A stretch of 64,000 bases of DNA from Amycolatopsis australiensis. Lineage in GTDB: Bacteria; Actinomycetota; Actinomycetes; Mycobacteriales; Pseudonocardiaceae. The notes under the pieces are model-generated. The model saw only the letters and a list, made by a program, of their open reading frames with translations. It searched no databases and was not told where the DNA came from. The stretch's first letter is position 1. The number at the start of each line of letters is the position of its first letter. The stretch spans positions 8,408,001 to 8,472,000 of the forward strand of contig NZ_FPJG01000006.1 in the NCBI RefSeq assembly GCF_900119165.1, given 5' to 3'. Made by a program: the position numbers and the translations under genes. Below, piece by piece: positions 1 through 10,200 of this stretch.

Positions 1-1449
1 CATCTGGAAGCAGCCGTCGCCGTCGATCGCCCACACCTGCTTGTCCGGGACGCCGAACTGCGCGCCCATCGCGGCGGGCACGGCGTAGCCCATGGTGCCG
101 AGGCCGCCGGAGTTGATCCAGGTGCGCGGGTTCTCGTACTTGACGAACTGCGCGGCCCACATCTGGTGCTGGCCGACACCCGCGGCGTACACCGCGTCGG
201 GCCCGACGATTTCGCCGATGCGCTCGATGACGTACTGCGGCGACAGCGAACCGTCGTCGGGCCACTCGTAGCCCGCCGGGTAGGTCTTGCGCCAGTCGTC
301 GAGCTGGGTCCACCAGTCGGTCAGCTCCGGCTTGCCGCCGTGCTCGAACTCCGTCTTCACCGCGGTGATCAGCTCGCCGATGATCTCCTTGCAGTCGCCC
401 ACGATCGGGACGTCGGCCTTGCGGTTCTTGGAGATCTCGGCCGGGTCGATGTCGGCGTGCACGACCGCGGCGTCCGGCGCGAACGACGACAGCTGGCCGG
501 TGACCCGGTCGTCGAACCGCGCGCCGAGCGCGACGAGCAGGTCGGCCCGCTGCATCGACGCGACCGCGGCGACCGAGCCGTGCATGCCCGGCATGCCGAG
601 GTGCTGCGGGTGCGAGTCGGGGAACGCGCCGCGCGCCATCAGCGTCGTGACGACCGGGATGCCGGTCAGCTCGGCGAGCTGCTTCAGCTGTTCGTGCGCC
701 TCCGCCTTGATGACGCCGCCGCCGACGTACAGCACCGGCCGGCGCGACTTCGCGATCAGCTTCGCCGCTTCGCGGACCTGCTTGCCGTGCGGGCGCAGCG
801 TGGGGCGGTAGCCCGGCAGCCGCAGCTCGGTCGGCCAGGAGAACGAGGTCATCTCCTGCAGCACGTCCTTCGGGATGTCCACCAGGACGGGCCCGGGCCT
901 GCCGGTCGCCGCCAGGTGGAACGCCTCGGCGATGGTCCGCGGGATCTCCGCCGGGTCCGTGACGAGGAAGTTGTGCTTGGTGATCGGCATGGTGATGCCG
1001 CAGATGTCGGCTTCCTGGAACGCGTCGGTGCCGATCAGCGACCGGGACTGCTGCCCGGTGATGGCGACGACCGGGACGGAGTCCATGTTCGCGTCGGCCA
1101 GCGGGGTGACCAGGTTGGTCGCGCCGGGGCCGGAGGTGGCCATGCAGACGCCGACCTTGCCGGTGGCCTGCGCGTAGCCGGTGGCGGCGTGGCCCGCGCC
1201 CTGCTCGTGGCGGACCAGGACGTGGCGGACCTTCGTCGAGTCCAGCAGCGGGTCGTAGGCGGGCAGGATGGTGCCGCCGGGAATGCCGAAGACCACCTCG
1301 GCGCCGACCGCCTCGAGCGAGCGCACGAGCGACTGGGCGCCGGTGACGCGCACCGGGGTTCCCGCCGGTGGCGCCGGCTTCGGACGTGCTCCGGGCGTTC
1401 CGGGCGTCGGCCCGGGTTTCGCGTCGCTGCGCGACGTGGCACTGGTCAT
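1..1449 (-). CDS. ilvB: Acetolactate synthase large subunit (3' end outside window)
   Basis: Thiamine-diphosphate enzyme that condenses two pyruvates to acetolactate, or pyruvate plus 2-ketobutyrate to acetohydroxybutyrate, in branched-chain amino-acid synthesis. The visible 483 codons start at ATG 1449 and run off the window with no stop. A Pro/Ala-rich N-terminal extension is followed by the PYR domain ([21 protein letters not shown] with the catalytic Glu, [10 protein letters not shown]), the central domain, and the beginning of the ThDP-binding domain, ending in the GDGCFQM motif. The regulatory subunit ilvN and reductoisomerase ilvC would be expected just beyond the edge (inference). Expression should be attenuated by the leader at 1532-1644. 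A GAGG about 9 bases upstream serves as ribosome binding site. Confidence 0.95.
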   Translation of the reverse strand, partial: MTSATSRSDAKPGPTPGTPGARPKPAPPAGTPVRVTGAQSLVRSLEAVGAEVVFGIPGGTILPAYDPLLDSTKVRHVLVRHEQGAGHAATGYAQATGKVGVCMATSGPGATNLVTPLADANMDSVPVVAITGQQSRSLIGTDAFQEADICGITMPITKHNFLVTDPAEIPRTIAEAFHLAATGRPGPVLVDIPKDVLQEMTSFSWPTELRLPGYRPTLRPHGKQVREAAKLIAKSRRPVLYVGGGVIKAEAHEQLKQLAELTGIPVVTTLMARGAFPDSHPQHLGMPGMHGSVAAVASMQRADLLVALGARFDDRVTGQLSSFAPDAAVVHADIDPAEISKNRKADVPIVGDCKEIIGELITAVKTEFEHGGKPELTDWWTQLDDWRKTYPAGYEWPDDGSLSPQYVIERIGEIVGPDAVYAAGVGQHQMWAAQFVKYENPRTWINSGGLGTMGYAVPAAMGAQFGVPDKQVWAIDGDGCFQM

Positions 1450-1531
1450 CGGTTCTGCCTCGTGGGTCTCGGTGTCACTCGTTCGGGTCGGTTTTGTGCG
1501 GTAGGGCCGGGAATCGCTTCCCTTGGGCAAC

Positions 1532-1568
1532 AAAAAACCCTCGCCGACCGTAAGGTCGCACGAGGGTT
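1532..1568 (-). terminator. ilvB attenuator terminator
   Basis: On the minus strand ACCCTCG pairs with CGAGGGT, enclosing an inner CGACC/GGTCG stem, and the hairpin is followed by six T. Just upstream are a second hairpin over the end of the leader peptide (1592-1620) and two identical self-complementary decamers GCGTCGACGC (1601-1610 and 1572-1581), which could form alternative pairs. The exact antiterminator fold has not been computed. Confidence 0.8.
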
Positions 1569-1596
1569 CGCGCGTCGACGCAGCGGAAAGTCTTCC

Positions 1597-1644
1597 CTAA
1601 GCGTCGACGCGCTTGGGAAGTACGAGGCCGGTCAGCGGTGTCAC
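1597..1644 (-). CDS. ilvB leader peptide (attenuation peptide)
   Basis: A 15-codon reading frame, GTG to TAG, reads MTPLTGLVLPKRVDA. Five of its 15 residues are Leu or Val, the end products of the operon it precedes. It lies between a near-consensus promoter and an intrinsic terminator, 148 bases before ilvB. The GTG sits 7 bases after the -10 box, so the transcript is probably leaderless. This is the layout of actinobacterial ilv attenuators: ribosome stalling on Leu/Val codons would change folding of the downstream RNA. It is too short to call from coding statistics; the architecture is the evidence. Confidence 0.75.
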   Translation of the reverse strand: MTPLTGLVLPKRVDA

Positions 1645-1651
1645 GGCGATG

Positions 1652-1681
1652 ACGCTAGCCCGAACGCCGCGCGGGTGTCAA
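1652..1681 (-). promoter_or_regulatory. ilvB promoter
   Basis: TTGACA at 1681-1676 and TAGCGT at 1657-1652, separated by 18 bases, read leftwards. The expected start point falls on or next to the leader GTG at 1644. The -35 is a perfect housekeeping-sigma hexamer. Confidence 0.75.
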
Positions 1682-1773
1682 CTCTGCGGGACGATCCGTC
1701 CGCATCGTGGACGCGGGTCACATCCGCGCCACCCGGGTCCGGGCCGGTGAGCGGCGCGGTGCACCATTTCCGG

Positions 1774-2223
1774 GTGGCCGAAAAAGAGCAGGACGAAGGC
1801 CGGAAGGCCGTCTTCCGCATCCCCCGCACGTCGTTCATGGCGATCGCCCTCCTGACGGTCTGCGTGACGCCGGTGGCGCTCGGGGACATCCCGTACCTGC
1901 AGTGGCTCTACGTCTTCCCCATCGCGCTGACGGTGTTCGTGATCCGGACGCGCACCGTCGCGACGCGCGAAGGTCTGGCGGTCCGCACGGTGTTCGGCCA
2001 CCGCGACGTGCCGTGGTCGGCGTTGAAGGGCCTCGCGATCACGAAGAAGGCGCGCGTCCAGGCGGTGCTCAAGGACGACACGAAGGTGCCGCTGCCGACC
2101 GTGCGGACCCGGCACCTGCCGGTGCTGTCGCTGGTGAGCGAGGGTCTCGTCGCGGATCCGAGCGGGCAGCTGAAGCAAGAGGACATCAAGCCCGGGACAC
2201 CGGGTCCGGCCACCGCGGAGTAA
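1774..2223 (+). CDS. PH-domain membrane-associated protein, CFP-6 (Rv3004)-like
   Basis: About 149 residues. Two hydrophobic segments (around residues 13-33 and 37-55 from GTG 1774) are followed by a compact bacterial PH-like domain (motif around [11 protein letters not shown]) and a charged tail. The same type of protein stands next to ilvB in mycobacteria (Rv3004, secreted antigen CFP-6), so the neighbourhood supports the assignment. Its molecular role is unknown. It is transcribed divergently from ilvB; the ilvB promoter begins about 90 bases upstream. The start is uncertain: GTG 1774 is chosen because the conserved charged N-terminus begins there, but in-frame GTG 1747 and 1759 are possible, and none has a clear ribosome binding site. 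Confidence 0.7.
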   Translation: MAEKEQDEGRKAVFRIPRTSFMAIALLTVCVTPVALGDIPYLQWLYVFPIALTVFVIRTRTVATREGLAVRTVFGHRDVPWSALKGLAITKKARVQAVLKDDTKVPLPTVRTRHLPVLSLVSEGLVADPSGQLKQEDIKPGTPGPATAE

Positions 2224-2274
2224 CCCGGTCCCCGCCCGCCCCCACCCTCGGCGGACGGGTTTCGCCCGGCAGCG

Positions 2275-2290
2275 TAAATTGGTCCTACCA
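2275..2290 (+). promoter_or_regulatory. ilvD promoter with FadR/GntR-type operator
   Basis: TGGTCCTACCA at 2280-2290 fits the FadR-subfamily GntR consensus TNGTNNNACNA exactly. It overlaps a -10-like TAAATT (2275-2280), 35 bases before the ilvD start. A repressor bound here would block transcription. The regulator is not identified. Confidence 0.45.
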
Positions 2291-2324
2291 GTTTCGCCGG
2301 CCACCCTTTGACCTGGGAGTTCCC

Positions 2325-4169
2325 GTGCCGCCTCTCCGTTCCCGGACCACCACCCACGGCCGCAACGCCGCGGGCGCGCGCTCGCTCTGGCGCGCCACCG
2401 GCATGACCGACAGCGACTTCGGCAAGCCGATCGTGGCGATCGCCAACTCCTACACGCAGTTCGTGCCCGGGCACGTGCACCTCAAGGACCTCGGCGAGAT
2501 CGTCGCCGGCGCGGTCAAGGAAGCCGGCGGCGTCGCGCGCGAGTTCCACACCATCGCCGTCGACGACGGTATCGCCATGGGCCACTCCGGCATGCTCTAC
2601 TCGCTGCCTTCGCGCGAGATCATCGCCGACTCGGTCGAGTACATGGTCAACGCGCACCAGGCCGACGCGCTGGTGTGCATCTCCAACTGCGACAAGATCA
2701 CCCCGGGCATGCTCAACGCGGCGATGCGGCTGAACATCCCGGTGGTGTTCGTCTCCGGCGGGCCGATGGAGGCGGGCAAGGCGGTCGTCCTCGACGGCGT
2801 CGCGCACCCGTCGTCGGACCTGATCACCACGATCGCGGCGTCGGCGAACGCGGCGGTGGACGAGGACGGCCTCGCGGCCATCGAGCGATCCGCCTGCCCG
2901 ACCTGCGGTTCCTGCTCCGGCATGTTCACCGCGAACTCGATGAACTGCCTGACCGAAGCACTGGGCCTTTCCCTGCCGGGCAACGGCTCCACGCTGGCGA
3001 CGCACGCCGCGCGCCGGGCGCTGTTCGAGGAGGCCGGGCGCACGGTCGTCGAGCTGTGCCGCCGCTGGTACGAGCAGGACGACGAGTCGGTCCTGCCGCG
3101 CTCGATCGCGTCGAAGGCGGCGTTCGAGAACGCGATGGCGCTCGACATGGCGATGGGCGGCTCGACGAACACCGTGCTGCACATCCTCGCCGCCGCGCAG
3201 GAGGGCGAGGTCGACTTCACGATCGCCGACATCGACGCGATCGGCAGGCGTGTGCCGTGCCTGTCGAAGGTGGCGCCGAACTCCGACTACCACATGGAGG
3301 ACGTCCACCGCGCCGGCGGCATCCCGGCGATCCTCGGCGAGCTGTACCGCGGCGGGCTGCTGAACACCGACGTGTGGTCGGTGCACTCCCCCGACCTCGA
3401 GTCGTGGCTGGCCGAGTGGGACATCCGGGCCGAGTCGCCCTCCCCCGCCGCGGTCGAGCTGTTCCACGCGGCGCCGGGCGGGGTCCGCACGACCGAGGCG
3501 TTCTCGACGTCGAACCGCTGGTCGTCGCTGGACACGGACGCGGCGAACGGCTGCATCCGCGACGTCGAGCACGCGTACACGAAGGACGGCGGCCTGGCGA
3601 TCCTGCGCGGCAACCTCGCCGAGAACGGCGCGGTGATCAAGGCGGCGGGGATCGACGAGGACCTGTGGCACTTCGAAGGCCCGGCGCGGGTGCTGGAGAG
3701 CCAGGAGGAAGCCGTTTCGGCGATCCTGAAGAAGGAGATCCAGCCGGGCGAGGTGCTGGTGATCCGCTACGAGGGCCCGGCGGGCGGCCCCGGCATGCAG
3801 GAGATGCTGCACCCGACGGCGTTCCTGAAGGGATCCGGCCTCGGCAAGAAGTGCGCCCTGATCACCGACGGCCGCTTCTCGGGCGGCTCGTCGGGAATCT
3901 CCGTCGGCCACATCTCGCCGGAGGCGGCCGCGGGCGGCCTGATCGGCCTGGTGGAGAACGGCGACCGCATTCTGCTGGACGTCCACGAGCGGCGCCTGGA
4001 GCTGCTGGTGGACGAGTCGGTGCTGGCGGAGCGCCGCGCGAAGATGGAGGCGTCCGAGCGGCCGTGGCAGCCGAAGGACCGCCAGCGCCCGGTGACAGCG
4101 GCCCTGCGCGCGTACGCCCGCATGGCTACGTCGGCGGACACGGGCGCGGTCCGCGACGTCACCAAGTAA
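2325..4169 (+). CDS. ilvD: Dihydroxyacid dehydratase
   Basis: Iron-sulfur enzyme that dehydrates 2,3-dihydroxyisovalerate and 2,3-dihydroxy-3-methylvalerate, the third step of valine and isoleucine synthesis. At 614 residues it matches the family length. Conserved cysteines are visible in SNCDK (C122) and CPTCGSC (C191, C194, C197), as are [15 protein letters not shown] and the C-terminal [10 protein letters not shown] motif. GTG 2325 is chosen because it follows GGGAGT by 5 bases and gives the standard N-terminus, although the frame stays open far upstream. In M. tuberculosis ilvD lies elsewhere, so its position beside ilvB here is a lineage-specific arrangement. It ends at a strong hairpin shared with the convergent DoxX gene. 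Confidence 0.96.
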   Translation: MPPLRSRTTTHGRNAAGARSLWRATGMTDSDFGKPIVAIANSYTQFVPGHVHLKDLGEIVAGAVKEAGGVAREFHTIAVDDGIAMGHSGMLYSLPSREIIADSVEYMVNAHQADALVCISNCDKITPGMLNAAMRLNIPVVFVSGGPMEAGKAVVLDGVAHPSSDLITTIAASANAAVDEDGLAAIERSACPTCGSCSGMFTANSMNCLTEALGLSLPGNGSTLATHAARRALFEEAGRTVVELCRRWYEQDDESVLPRSIASKAAFENAMALDMAMGGSTNTVLHILAAAQEGEVDFTIADIDAIGRRVPCLSKVAPNSDYHMEDVHRAGGIPAILGELYRGGLLNTDVWSVHSPDLESWLAEWDIRAESPSPAAVELFHAAPGGVRTTEAFSTSNRWSSLDTDAANGCIRDVEHAYTKDGGLAILRGNLAENGAVIKAAGIDEDLWHFEGPARVLESQEEAVSAILKKEIQPGEVLVIRYEGPAGGPGMQEMLHPTAFLKGSGLGKKCALITDGRFSGGSSGISVGHISPEAAAGGLIGLVENGDRILLDVHERRLELLVDESVLAERRAKMEASERPWQPKDRQRPVTAALRAYARMATSADTGAVRDVTK

Positions 4170-4179
4170 GCCCCCTGGC

Positions 4180-4207
4180 GATGGCCGCCCTTTCGCGGGC
4201 GGCCATC
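4180..4207. terminator. Bidirectional terminator hairpin, ilvD / DoxX
   Basis: Perfect 11-base stem GATGGCCGCCC / GGGCGGCCATC with a 6-base loop, placed exactly between the convergent stops of ilvD and the DoxX gene. There is no U-run, as usual for high-GC actinobacteria. Confidence 0.8.
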
Positions 4208-4211
4208 GTCG

Positions 4212-4787
4212 TCACCGCGTCAAGACGATGACCACCACGGCGGCCGCGGCGGCCAGCAGCAGCGACACGAGCCCCAGCGGCAACGGCCGCTTCCGCCACG
4301 GCGTGTTCCGCTCCAGCGAAACCGGCCCGGCGCCGGTGAAGACCAGGCTCAACGCCGAAGCCGCCAGCAGCAGCTCGAACTCGAAGCCCTGGCCCTGGCC
4401 TTCGAAGAAGCCGCCGTGGAACTTCGCGTACACGGCGTTCGCCGCGACACCGAGCAGGCCCGCCGCGGCCAGCGGCGTGAACAGCCCGACGATCACCAGC
4501 AGTCCGCCACCCACTTCGGTGATGCCGGTGAGCCACGACAGCAGCGTCGTCTGCTTGTGGTAGCCGAACGTCTCCAGCACCCGCGCGAACCCGCCGATGC
4601 CCGGCCCGCCGAACAGGCCGAACAGGTGCTGCAGGCCGTGCGCGCCCATGGTGACACCGAGCACCAGCCGCAGGATCAGCAGCCCGAAGCCGAGCCCGCC
4701 CTGCCGCGGGGTGTCGTCCGCCCCGTCGTCCTCGACACCCGAGAGAAGGCTGGTGGGCTGCTGCGAAAAGTCGTCTCCACTGCTCAC
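4212..4787 (-). CDS. DoxX-family membrane protein (Rv3005c-like)
   Basis: 191 residues. A polar N-terminal tail of about 30 residues is followed by hydrophobic helices near 33-50, 81-101, 103-120, 138-152 and 171-190. The first helix carries the DoxX pattern LRLVLGVTMGAHGLQHLF; the second carries GITEVGGGLLVIVGLFTP. Its neighbours match M. tuberculosis Rv3005c, which has been linked to a membrane oxidoreductase complex with SodA and SseA; whether that applies here is inference. The start is GTG 4787. It converges on ilvD. Confidence 0.85.
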   Translation of the reverse strand: MSSGDDFSQQPTSLLSGVEDDGADDTPRQGGLGFGLLILRLVLGVTMGAHGLQHLFGLFGGPGIGGFARVLETFGYHKQTTLLSWLTGITEVGGGLLVIVGLFTPLAAAGLLGVAANAVYAKFHGGFFEGQGQGFEFELLLAASALSLVFTGAGPVSLERNTPWRKRPLPLGLVSLLLAAAAAVVVIVLTR

Positions 4788-4814
4788 GCGCGAAGAGTAG
4801 CGGGCGCGGCGGGC

Positions 4815-5723
4815 TCAGTACTCGCCGTGGACGAGGTTGTCCGGCAACTCGCCGCCCGCGTACCGCGCGATCTCGGCCGCGGCGACGGCGTACGACCGCC
4901 CTCGCACCCCGCGCACGGCCCCGCCGACGTGCGGGGTCAGCACCAGGCCCGGCGCCGTCCACAGCGGGTGCCCGGGCGGCGGCGGTTCGGGGTCGGTGAC
5001 GTCGAGGGCCGCTCGCAGCCGTCCCGTGGCCAGCTCGGCGACCAGGGCGCCGGTGTCCACGACGGCGCCGCGCGCGACGTTGACCAGCACCGCGCCGTCC
5101 CGCATCTCGGCCAGGAACGCCGCGTCGACCATCCCGCGCGTGCGCGAGGTCAGCGGCACCATGAGCACGACGACGTCGTGCAGCCCGAGCAGCGAAGGCA
5201 GCTCGCGGACGCCGTGCACGCCCTCCCGCGCGGTCATCGCGACCATGGTGCATCGCGCGTCGAACGGCTCGAGCCGGCGCCGCAGGTGCCGGCCCAGGTC
5301 GCCGGCGCCGATGATCAGCACGCGCTTGCCCTGCAGCGTGTCGGCGCTCTGCCGCTCCCACCGCCCTTCCCGCTGGGCCGCGGCGAAGACGTCCAGCTTG
5401 CGGTACATCGACAGCAGCACGGCGACGACCCACTCGGCGGTGCTGCCGCCGTGCGCGCCGCGGCAGGTGGACAGCAGGACGCCGTCGGGCACCTTGCCGA
5501 CCCAGTCCTCGGCGCCGGCGGACAGCAGCTGGATCAGCTTCAGGTTGGGCAGCGTGCGCCACAGCTGCTCACCCGGCGGGTGCTTCCCCGGGATCAGCAC
5601 CTCGGCCTTCGCGGCCTCGGGCGGCACCGGCTCGCCCCACTGGTAGCGCACGGGCAGGACCCGTGGCACCTCGGCGAGCACGGTCATGCCCTCGTCGTCG
5701 GGCACCAGCACGGTCAGCGTCAT
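4815..5723 (-). CDS. D-isomer 2-hydroxyacid dehydrogenase family protein
   Basis: NAD(P)-dependent oxidoreductase of about 302 residues. The nucleotide-binding motif VLIIGAGDLGRHL lies near residue 135. The catalytic Arg is in VNVARGAVVD, the acidic partner in DVTDPEP and the catalytic His in TPHVGG. The substrate cannot be read from the sequence. ATG 5723 is preferred over the in-frame ATG 5756 because it follows GGGGA and the conserved fold starts there; the longer form would reach into the lppZ promoter. It is transcribed divergently from lppZ and stops 27 bases short of the DoxX start, so the two may be co-transcribed. Confidence 0.88.
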   Translation of the reverse strand: MTLTVLVPDDEGMTVLAEVPRVLPVRYQWGEPVPPEAAKAEVLIPGKHPPGEQLWRTLPNLKLIQLLSAGAEDWVGKVPDGVLLSTCRGAHGGSTAEWVVAVLLSMYRKLDVFAAAQREGRWERQSADTLQGKRVLIIGAGDLGRHLRRRLEPFDARCTMVAMTAREGVHGVRELPSLLGLHDVVVLMVPLTSRTRGMVDAAFLAEMRDGAVLVNVARGAVVDTGALVAELATGRLRAALDVTDPEPPPPGHPLWTAPGLVLTPHVGGAVRGVRGRSYAVAAAEIARYAGGELPDNLVHGEY

Positions 5724-5774
5724 GATCCCCAACGTAATCGAGGAGTACTCACCCATGGTTCACGCACCGGCCCC

Positions 5775-5780
5775 TAGGCT
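5775..5780 (+). promoter_or_regulatory. lppZ -10 box
   Basis: TAGGCT lies 8 bases before ATG 5789, with GGGGGA in between. The transcript has a very short leader or none. Confidence 0.5.
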
Positions 5781-5788
5781 GGGGGATC

Positions 5789-6994
5789 ATGCGCACTCGG
5801 TACCGGTCGGCCCTGCTGGCCATCCTGGCCTGCGGCGTCCTGCTGCCGGCCGGCTGCGCGCGGTTCGACGACACCGCGGCGGGCCAGACGTTCAGCCCCG
5901 CGCCCGTGCCCAGCCCCGAGTCGCCGCCCGAGGTCCAGGGCCCCGGCGCGGACTCCGGCGGCGGCGACCACCAGGTGCAGCCCGGACAGGCCACGCCGGT
6001 GCCGCCGCCGCAGGGCTGCAAGGACTTCAACCCGGCGGTCATCGGGACCTGCCTGGACACCGTCGCCGCCGTCGCCGGCCTGCCGGGTGACGGCGCCACG
6101 CCGAGCGCGCTGGCCGGCGAGCGCAAGAGCGGCCGGGTCCTGCTCGCGACGGCGGGCAAGGACGCCACCGACTTCGCGAAACTCGACGTCCAGGCGGCCG
6201 GCGACGGCGGGCTGACCGGGCTCGCGCTCTCGCCGTCGTACGTCGAGGACCAGCTGGTGTTCGCCTACGTCACGACGGCGACGGACAACCGCGTGGTGCG
6301 GTTCGCGAAGGGCCAGCCCGCGAAGCCGGTGCTGACCGGCATCCCGAAGGGCGCGACGGGCAACCGCGGCACGATCAGCGCGGACAACCGCGGCGCGCTG
6401 CTCGTCGCGACCGGCGACGGCGGCAACCCGAACGCCGCCACCGACCCGGGTTCCCTGGCCGGCAAGGTGCTGCGGATCGACACGTCCGGCAAGGCCGCGG
6501 CGGGCAACCCGAACGGCTCGCTGGTGGTGGCGGCGGGCCTGCACGCACCCGGCGGCCTGTGCGCGTCGGCCGACGGCGGCCGCGTCTGGGTCACCGACCG
6601 GCTGCCGGACAAGGACGCCCTCTACCGCGTGCAGGCCGGCCAGCCGCTGACGACGCCGGCGTGGACGTGGCCGGACAAGCCGGGTGTCGCGGGCTGCGCG
6701 GACTTCGTCGAAGCGAACGGCTCGGTCTTGGTCGGCACGTCGCTGGCCGGGAACCTGCAGAACCTGCCGGTGACGGCGGAAGGCGCCGTCAGCGGGAAGC
6801 CGACGGTGAGCCTCGACGGCAAGACGGGCAAGCCGCCGGAGACGTTCGGCCGCCTCGCCGGGATGAGCATGATCAACCCGCAGCTGGCGGTGGCGGGCAC
6901 GGTCAACAAGGACGGCGGCACGCCGGTCTCGAGCGACGACCGCGTCGTGCTGATCACCCCGGCCACATCCGGCGGCGGAAACGGCAAGGACTGA
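5789..6994 (+). CDS. lppZ: Lipoprotein with PQQ-dependent sugar dehydrogenase-like beta-propeller (LppZ)
   Basis: 401 residues. The N-terminus is a lipoprotein signal: basic MRTRYR, a hydrophobic core, and the lipobox LPAGC with the acylated Cys near residue 23. A Pro/Gly-rich linker (about 35-75) precedes a glucose/sorbosone dehydrogenase-type propeller with the repeat-like stretches GLTGLALSPSY and APGGLCASADGGRVWVTDR. The protein should be anchored on the outer face of the membrane. The order ilvB, CFP-6-like, DoxX, lppZ equals Rv3003c-Rv3006 of M. tuberculosis. Whether it has dehydrogenase activity is unknown; the mycobacterial protein is known mainly as an antigen. Confidence 0.85.
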   Translation: MRTRYRSALLAILACGVLLPAGCARFDDTAAGQTFSPAPVPSPESPPEVQGPGADSGGGDHQVQPGQATPVPPPQGCKDFNPAVIGTCLDTVAAVAGLPGDGATPSALAGERKSGRVLLATAGKDATDFAKLDVQAAGDGGLTGLALSPSYVEDQLVFAYVTTATDNRVVRFAKGQPAKPVLTGIPKGATGNRGTISADNRGALLVATGDGGNPNAATDPGSLAGKVLRIDTSGKAAAGNPNGSLVVAAGLHAPGGLCASADGGRVWVTDRLPDKDALYRVQAGQPLTTPAWTWPDKPGVAGCADFVEANGSVLVGTSLAGNLQNLPVTAEGAVSGKPTVSLDGKTGKPPETFGRLAGMSMINPQLAVAGTVNKDGGTPVSSDDRVVLITPATSGGGNGKD

Positions 6995-7137
6995 CCCGGC
7001 CGGAGTAGCAGGCCCGTCTATTTCTCACCGAACGTGACATTGATCCGCCCCTTCTGGCTCACGATCCGGTGATCTTCGCCCTGTTAAGGTCACGTCCGGG
7101 CGGATCCTCACCGTGGTCCGCCGAGGGGGATTTCCGG

Positions 7138-7197
7138 ATGTTCACGTCTTTTCGTGCTGCCCGGACGACGACGCGCGTTTCGCCGTCGGCCGGCTGA
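7138..7197 (+). CDS. Possible 19-residue upstream ORF before the deaminase-toxin gene
   Basis: ATG 7138 follows a strong ribosome binding site (GAGGGGGA) and opens a 19-codon frame, MFTSFRAARTTTRVSPSAG, ending 73 bases before the large gene's start in another frame. It may be a regulatory leader or simply chance; the GAGGGGGA is the main support. A TAAGGT -10-like box lies at 7085-7090. Nothing else is recognisable in 6995-7137. Confidence 0.3.
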   Translation: MFTSFRAARTTTRVSPSAG

Positions 7198-7270
7198 CGC
7201 CTTTCCGGTCTTTTCCCACGCCCGAGCACCGGACGGTGTGGCGCCGGTGCGCGTCCACGGAAAGAGAGCC

Positions 7271-10200
7271 ATGAGACCGGTGAAAAGACTTCGGCGGCTC
7301 CGGCGCGGCGGCCTGGTCGTCGCGCTCGTCGCCGCACTGACCACCCAGACCGTTCAGCAAGCCACGGCGGCACCCGCGGCGGCACCCAGAGCCGCCGCGG
7401 CCACCACCACCGAGCTGACCCCGCGCGCCAAGGTCCTCACGATCTGGCGCAGCGCCGGCTCCCAGGTCAAGGCCGAAGCCGAAAAGGCGCTGATCGGTTC
7501 CGACGCCGACGTCACGGCGTTCCTGAACGACAAGCTGGGCCGCCTCGCCGCACTCGACGACCGGCTGTCGGTCAACCAGATCCTCAACGCCGGCGGCCCG
7601 GCTGTGAAAACCGCGGCGCAGCAGGCCCTCGACGCCGCGGACAGCGACCCGGCCGCGCTGCGCACCTTCATCAACGAAACGTGGGTGACCGCGTCGGTCA
7701 CCGACCTGCGCGTGCGGGTCAACCAGATCATGGCCGCGGGTGGTTCCCAGGTCAAAAAGGCCGCGCAGGCCGCCCTCGACAACGGAAGCTACGACGCGCT
7801 CCACGAGTTCCTCGACAAGACCGCGGCGAGCGCCGAGGCGACCGACCTCCGGCTGCGGGTCAACCAGATCCTCGCGATCAGCGGCCCGGAAGCGAAGGCC
7901 GCCGCGCAGGACGCGCTCGACGACGGGACGCCGAACCGGCTGCGGTTGTTCATCGACCGCGAATGGGAGGTCGCCGCCGCCCGCGATCAGGAGACCGCGA
8001 GCATCCAGCAGCTGGTGGACGCGGCGAAGATCGCCGGCGCCCAGGCCGCGCAGGAGACCCAGGAAGCGAAGGACGCCGCCGATCGCGCGGTGAAGGAAGC
8101 CGACCTCGCCCGGCAGGCGAGCGAGCTGGCCGCCCAGGCGGCGGAGGCGGCCAAGGACAACGCGGCGGGCGCGGCCGAAGCGGCAGGCCGGGCCGCCACC
8201 GCGGCGGACCGGGCGGCGAGCGCGGCGGTCACCGCGATCGGCGCGGCGAACGCGGCGACGTCCGCGGCCAGGGTCGCCGCCAATGCGGCCACGCGGGCCG
8301 CCACGGCCGCGTCGAAGGCCGGACAGGCGTCGACCGCCGCGTGGAACGCCGCCGCGGCCGCCCGCGTCGACCGGGGCAAGGCCGGGGACGCGTCCAAGGC
8401 GGCCCTCGACGCGGCCGCGGCGTCGACCAGCGCGCAGCAGGCGGTCGACGCGATCGACCAGGCGAAGGTCGCGCTGGGGCACGCGAAGGAAGCCATCGAC
8501 GCGGCCAACTCGGCCGGCACCAACGCCTCGAATTCGGCGGCGGCGGCACGCGAAGCCGTCAAGTGGGCGAAGGCGGCGGGCGCGGACGCGCGGCAGGCCG
8601 AAGAGGCTGCGGCGACCGCACAGCGGCAGGCCGACCGGGCCAACCGGGCGGCGGCCTCGGCACGCGCGTACGCGGACGAAGCGGCGGACGCGGCCGCCCA
8701 GGCACGCGAGCTGGCCGCACGTGCGGCCGCGGATGCCGCTGTCGCCGCCGCGGCGGCGAAGGACGCGGCGGACCACGCCGTCAACGCCGACCAGGCGGCC
8801 CAGCTCGCTACCGAACACGCGAACGCGGCGAGCACGGCCGCGCAGATCGCGGTCGACTCCGCCAAGCAGGCCCAGCGGATCTACGACGCGGCCCGCAAGG
8901 CCGACACGGACCGGATCGCCCTGCAGGCCGACCAGGCGACCGAAGCCGCGCAGCAGGCGCTCGGCGTCCACGACCAGCTGGGCCTGACCCGCAACTGGAA
9001 CGCGGCACAGGAAGCCCAGCGCGACGCGGAAACCAACCGGCTGCTGGCGGAGGCGAACGCTCCCGGCACCGACCCGGCACTGGTCACCCTCGACGGCCGC
9101 AAGGTCGCCCTGCGGCTGCTGACCACCGGCGGCCCGTGGACGAAGTCGGCCGCCGAAGGCGCGCTTTCCGGCGCCGACCGCGAAGTCCAGGAGTTCGTCC
9201 ACACCGGACTCGCCCGGGCGGCGGCGCTGGACGACCGCGAGACCCTGCAGGAGATCGCCGACGACGCGAACCCGGCCAAGAAGGCGGCGGCACAGCAGGC
9301 ACTGGCGGGCAGCGACGCCGACGTCAAGCGGTTCCTCGCCGACCCCGGCTATCCGACCGAGGGCACCGACCTGCGGCTGCAGGTCAACCAGGTCCAGGCG
9401 ACCGCGCGCGCCGAAAGCAACGCCGTCGTCGTCTCCGAGGCGCAGAAGGCGCTGGACGCCGGGACGGTGGCGGCGTACCGGCAGTTCCTGGACACCGGGC
9501 AGAACCTCGCCCGCGAGAAAGACGAGCGGATCGCGCTCAACCAGCTGATCGCCGACTCGGCGACCGGGCCCGAAACCCGGATGCTGGCGCAAGCGGCGCT
9601 GGCCGGCCCGCCCGACATGGTCCGGATGTACCGGCTCAACGGCCAGTACGTCGCGGCTCGCCACGACCGGGAATCCGCAGCGCACAACGCGGTCGTCGCC
9701 GGCCTGGTCGCCGAAGCCACGTCGGTCGCGGCGACGGCGTCGCAGAACGCCGCGCTGGCCCAGTCCGTCGCCGCGAACGCCCGTCACGCCGCCGAGCAGG
9801 CGCTGGAGTACGCCAAGCAGGCCGACGCGTTCGCCGCCAACGCCATCAATTCGGCGAAGGACGCAGCGAAGTCGGCACAGGACGCGCGGGATTCGGCGAT
9901 CCAGGCCGCGCAGTCGGCCGACACCGCGCAGCAGGCCGCGGCGCGGGCCTCCCAGGCGGCGGTCCGGGCGACGCAGTCGGCGGTCTCGGCGCGGCACTCG
10001 GCCAACCTGGCGAACCAGTACGCGCAGAGCGCCATCCAGGCGGCGCACCAGGCGTACCAGGACGCGATCGACGCCGGCAAGGACGCCGACGCCGCCGTCG
10101 CGGCCGCGAACGACGCCCGTGACAAGGCGATCGCCAAGGCCAACGCCGAGATCGACGCGGCGAAGAAGAAGTTCGCCGACGACGTCAACGGGGCCTGCAA

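Noticed and set aside
166..1773. Long frame in front of the PH-domain protein
   Set aside because: It lies antisense to ilvB; only the last 150 codons have a plausible protein character.
7154..7270. Upstream extension of the toxin gene to 7154
   Set aside because: It would put an Arg-rich segment ahead of the signal peptide; ATG 7271 has a ribosome binding site and the signal peptide directly after it.
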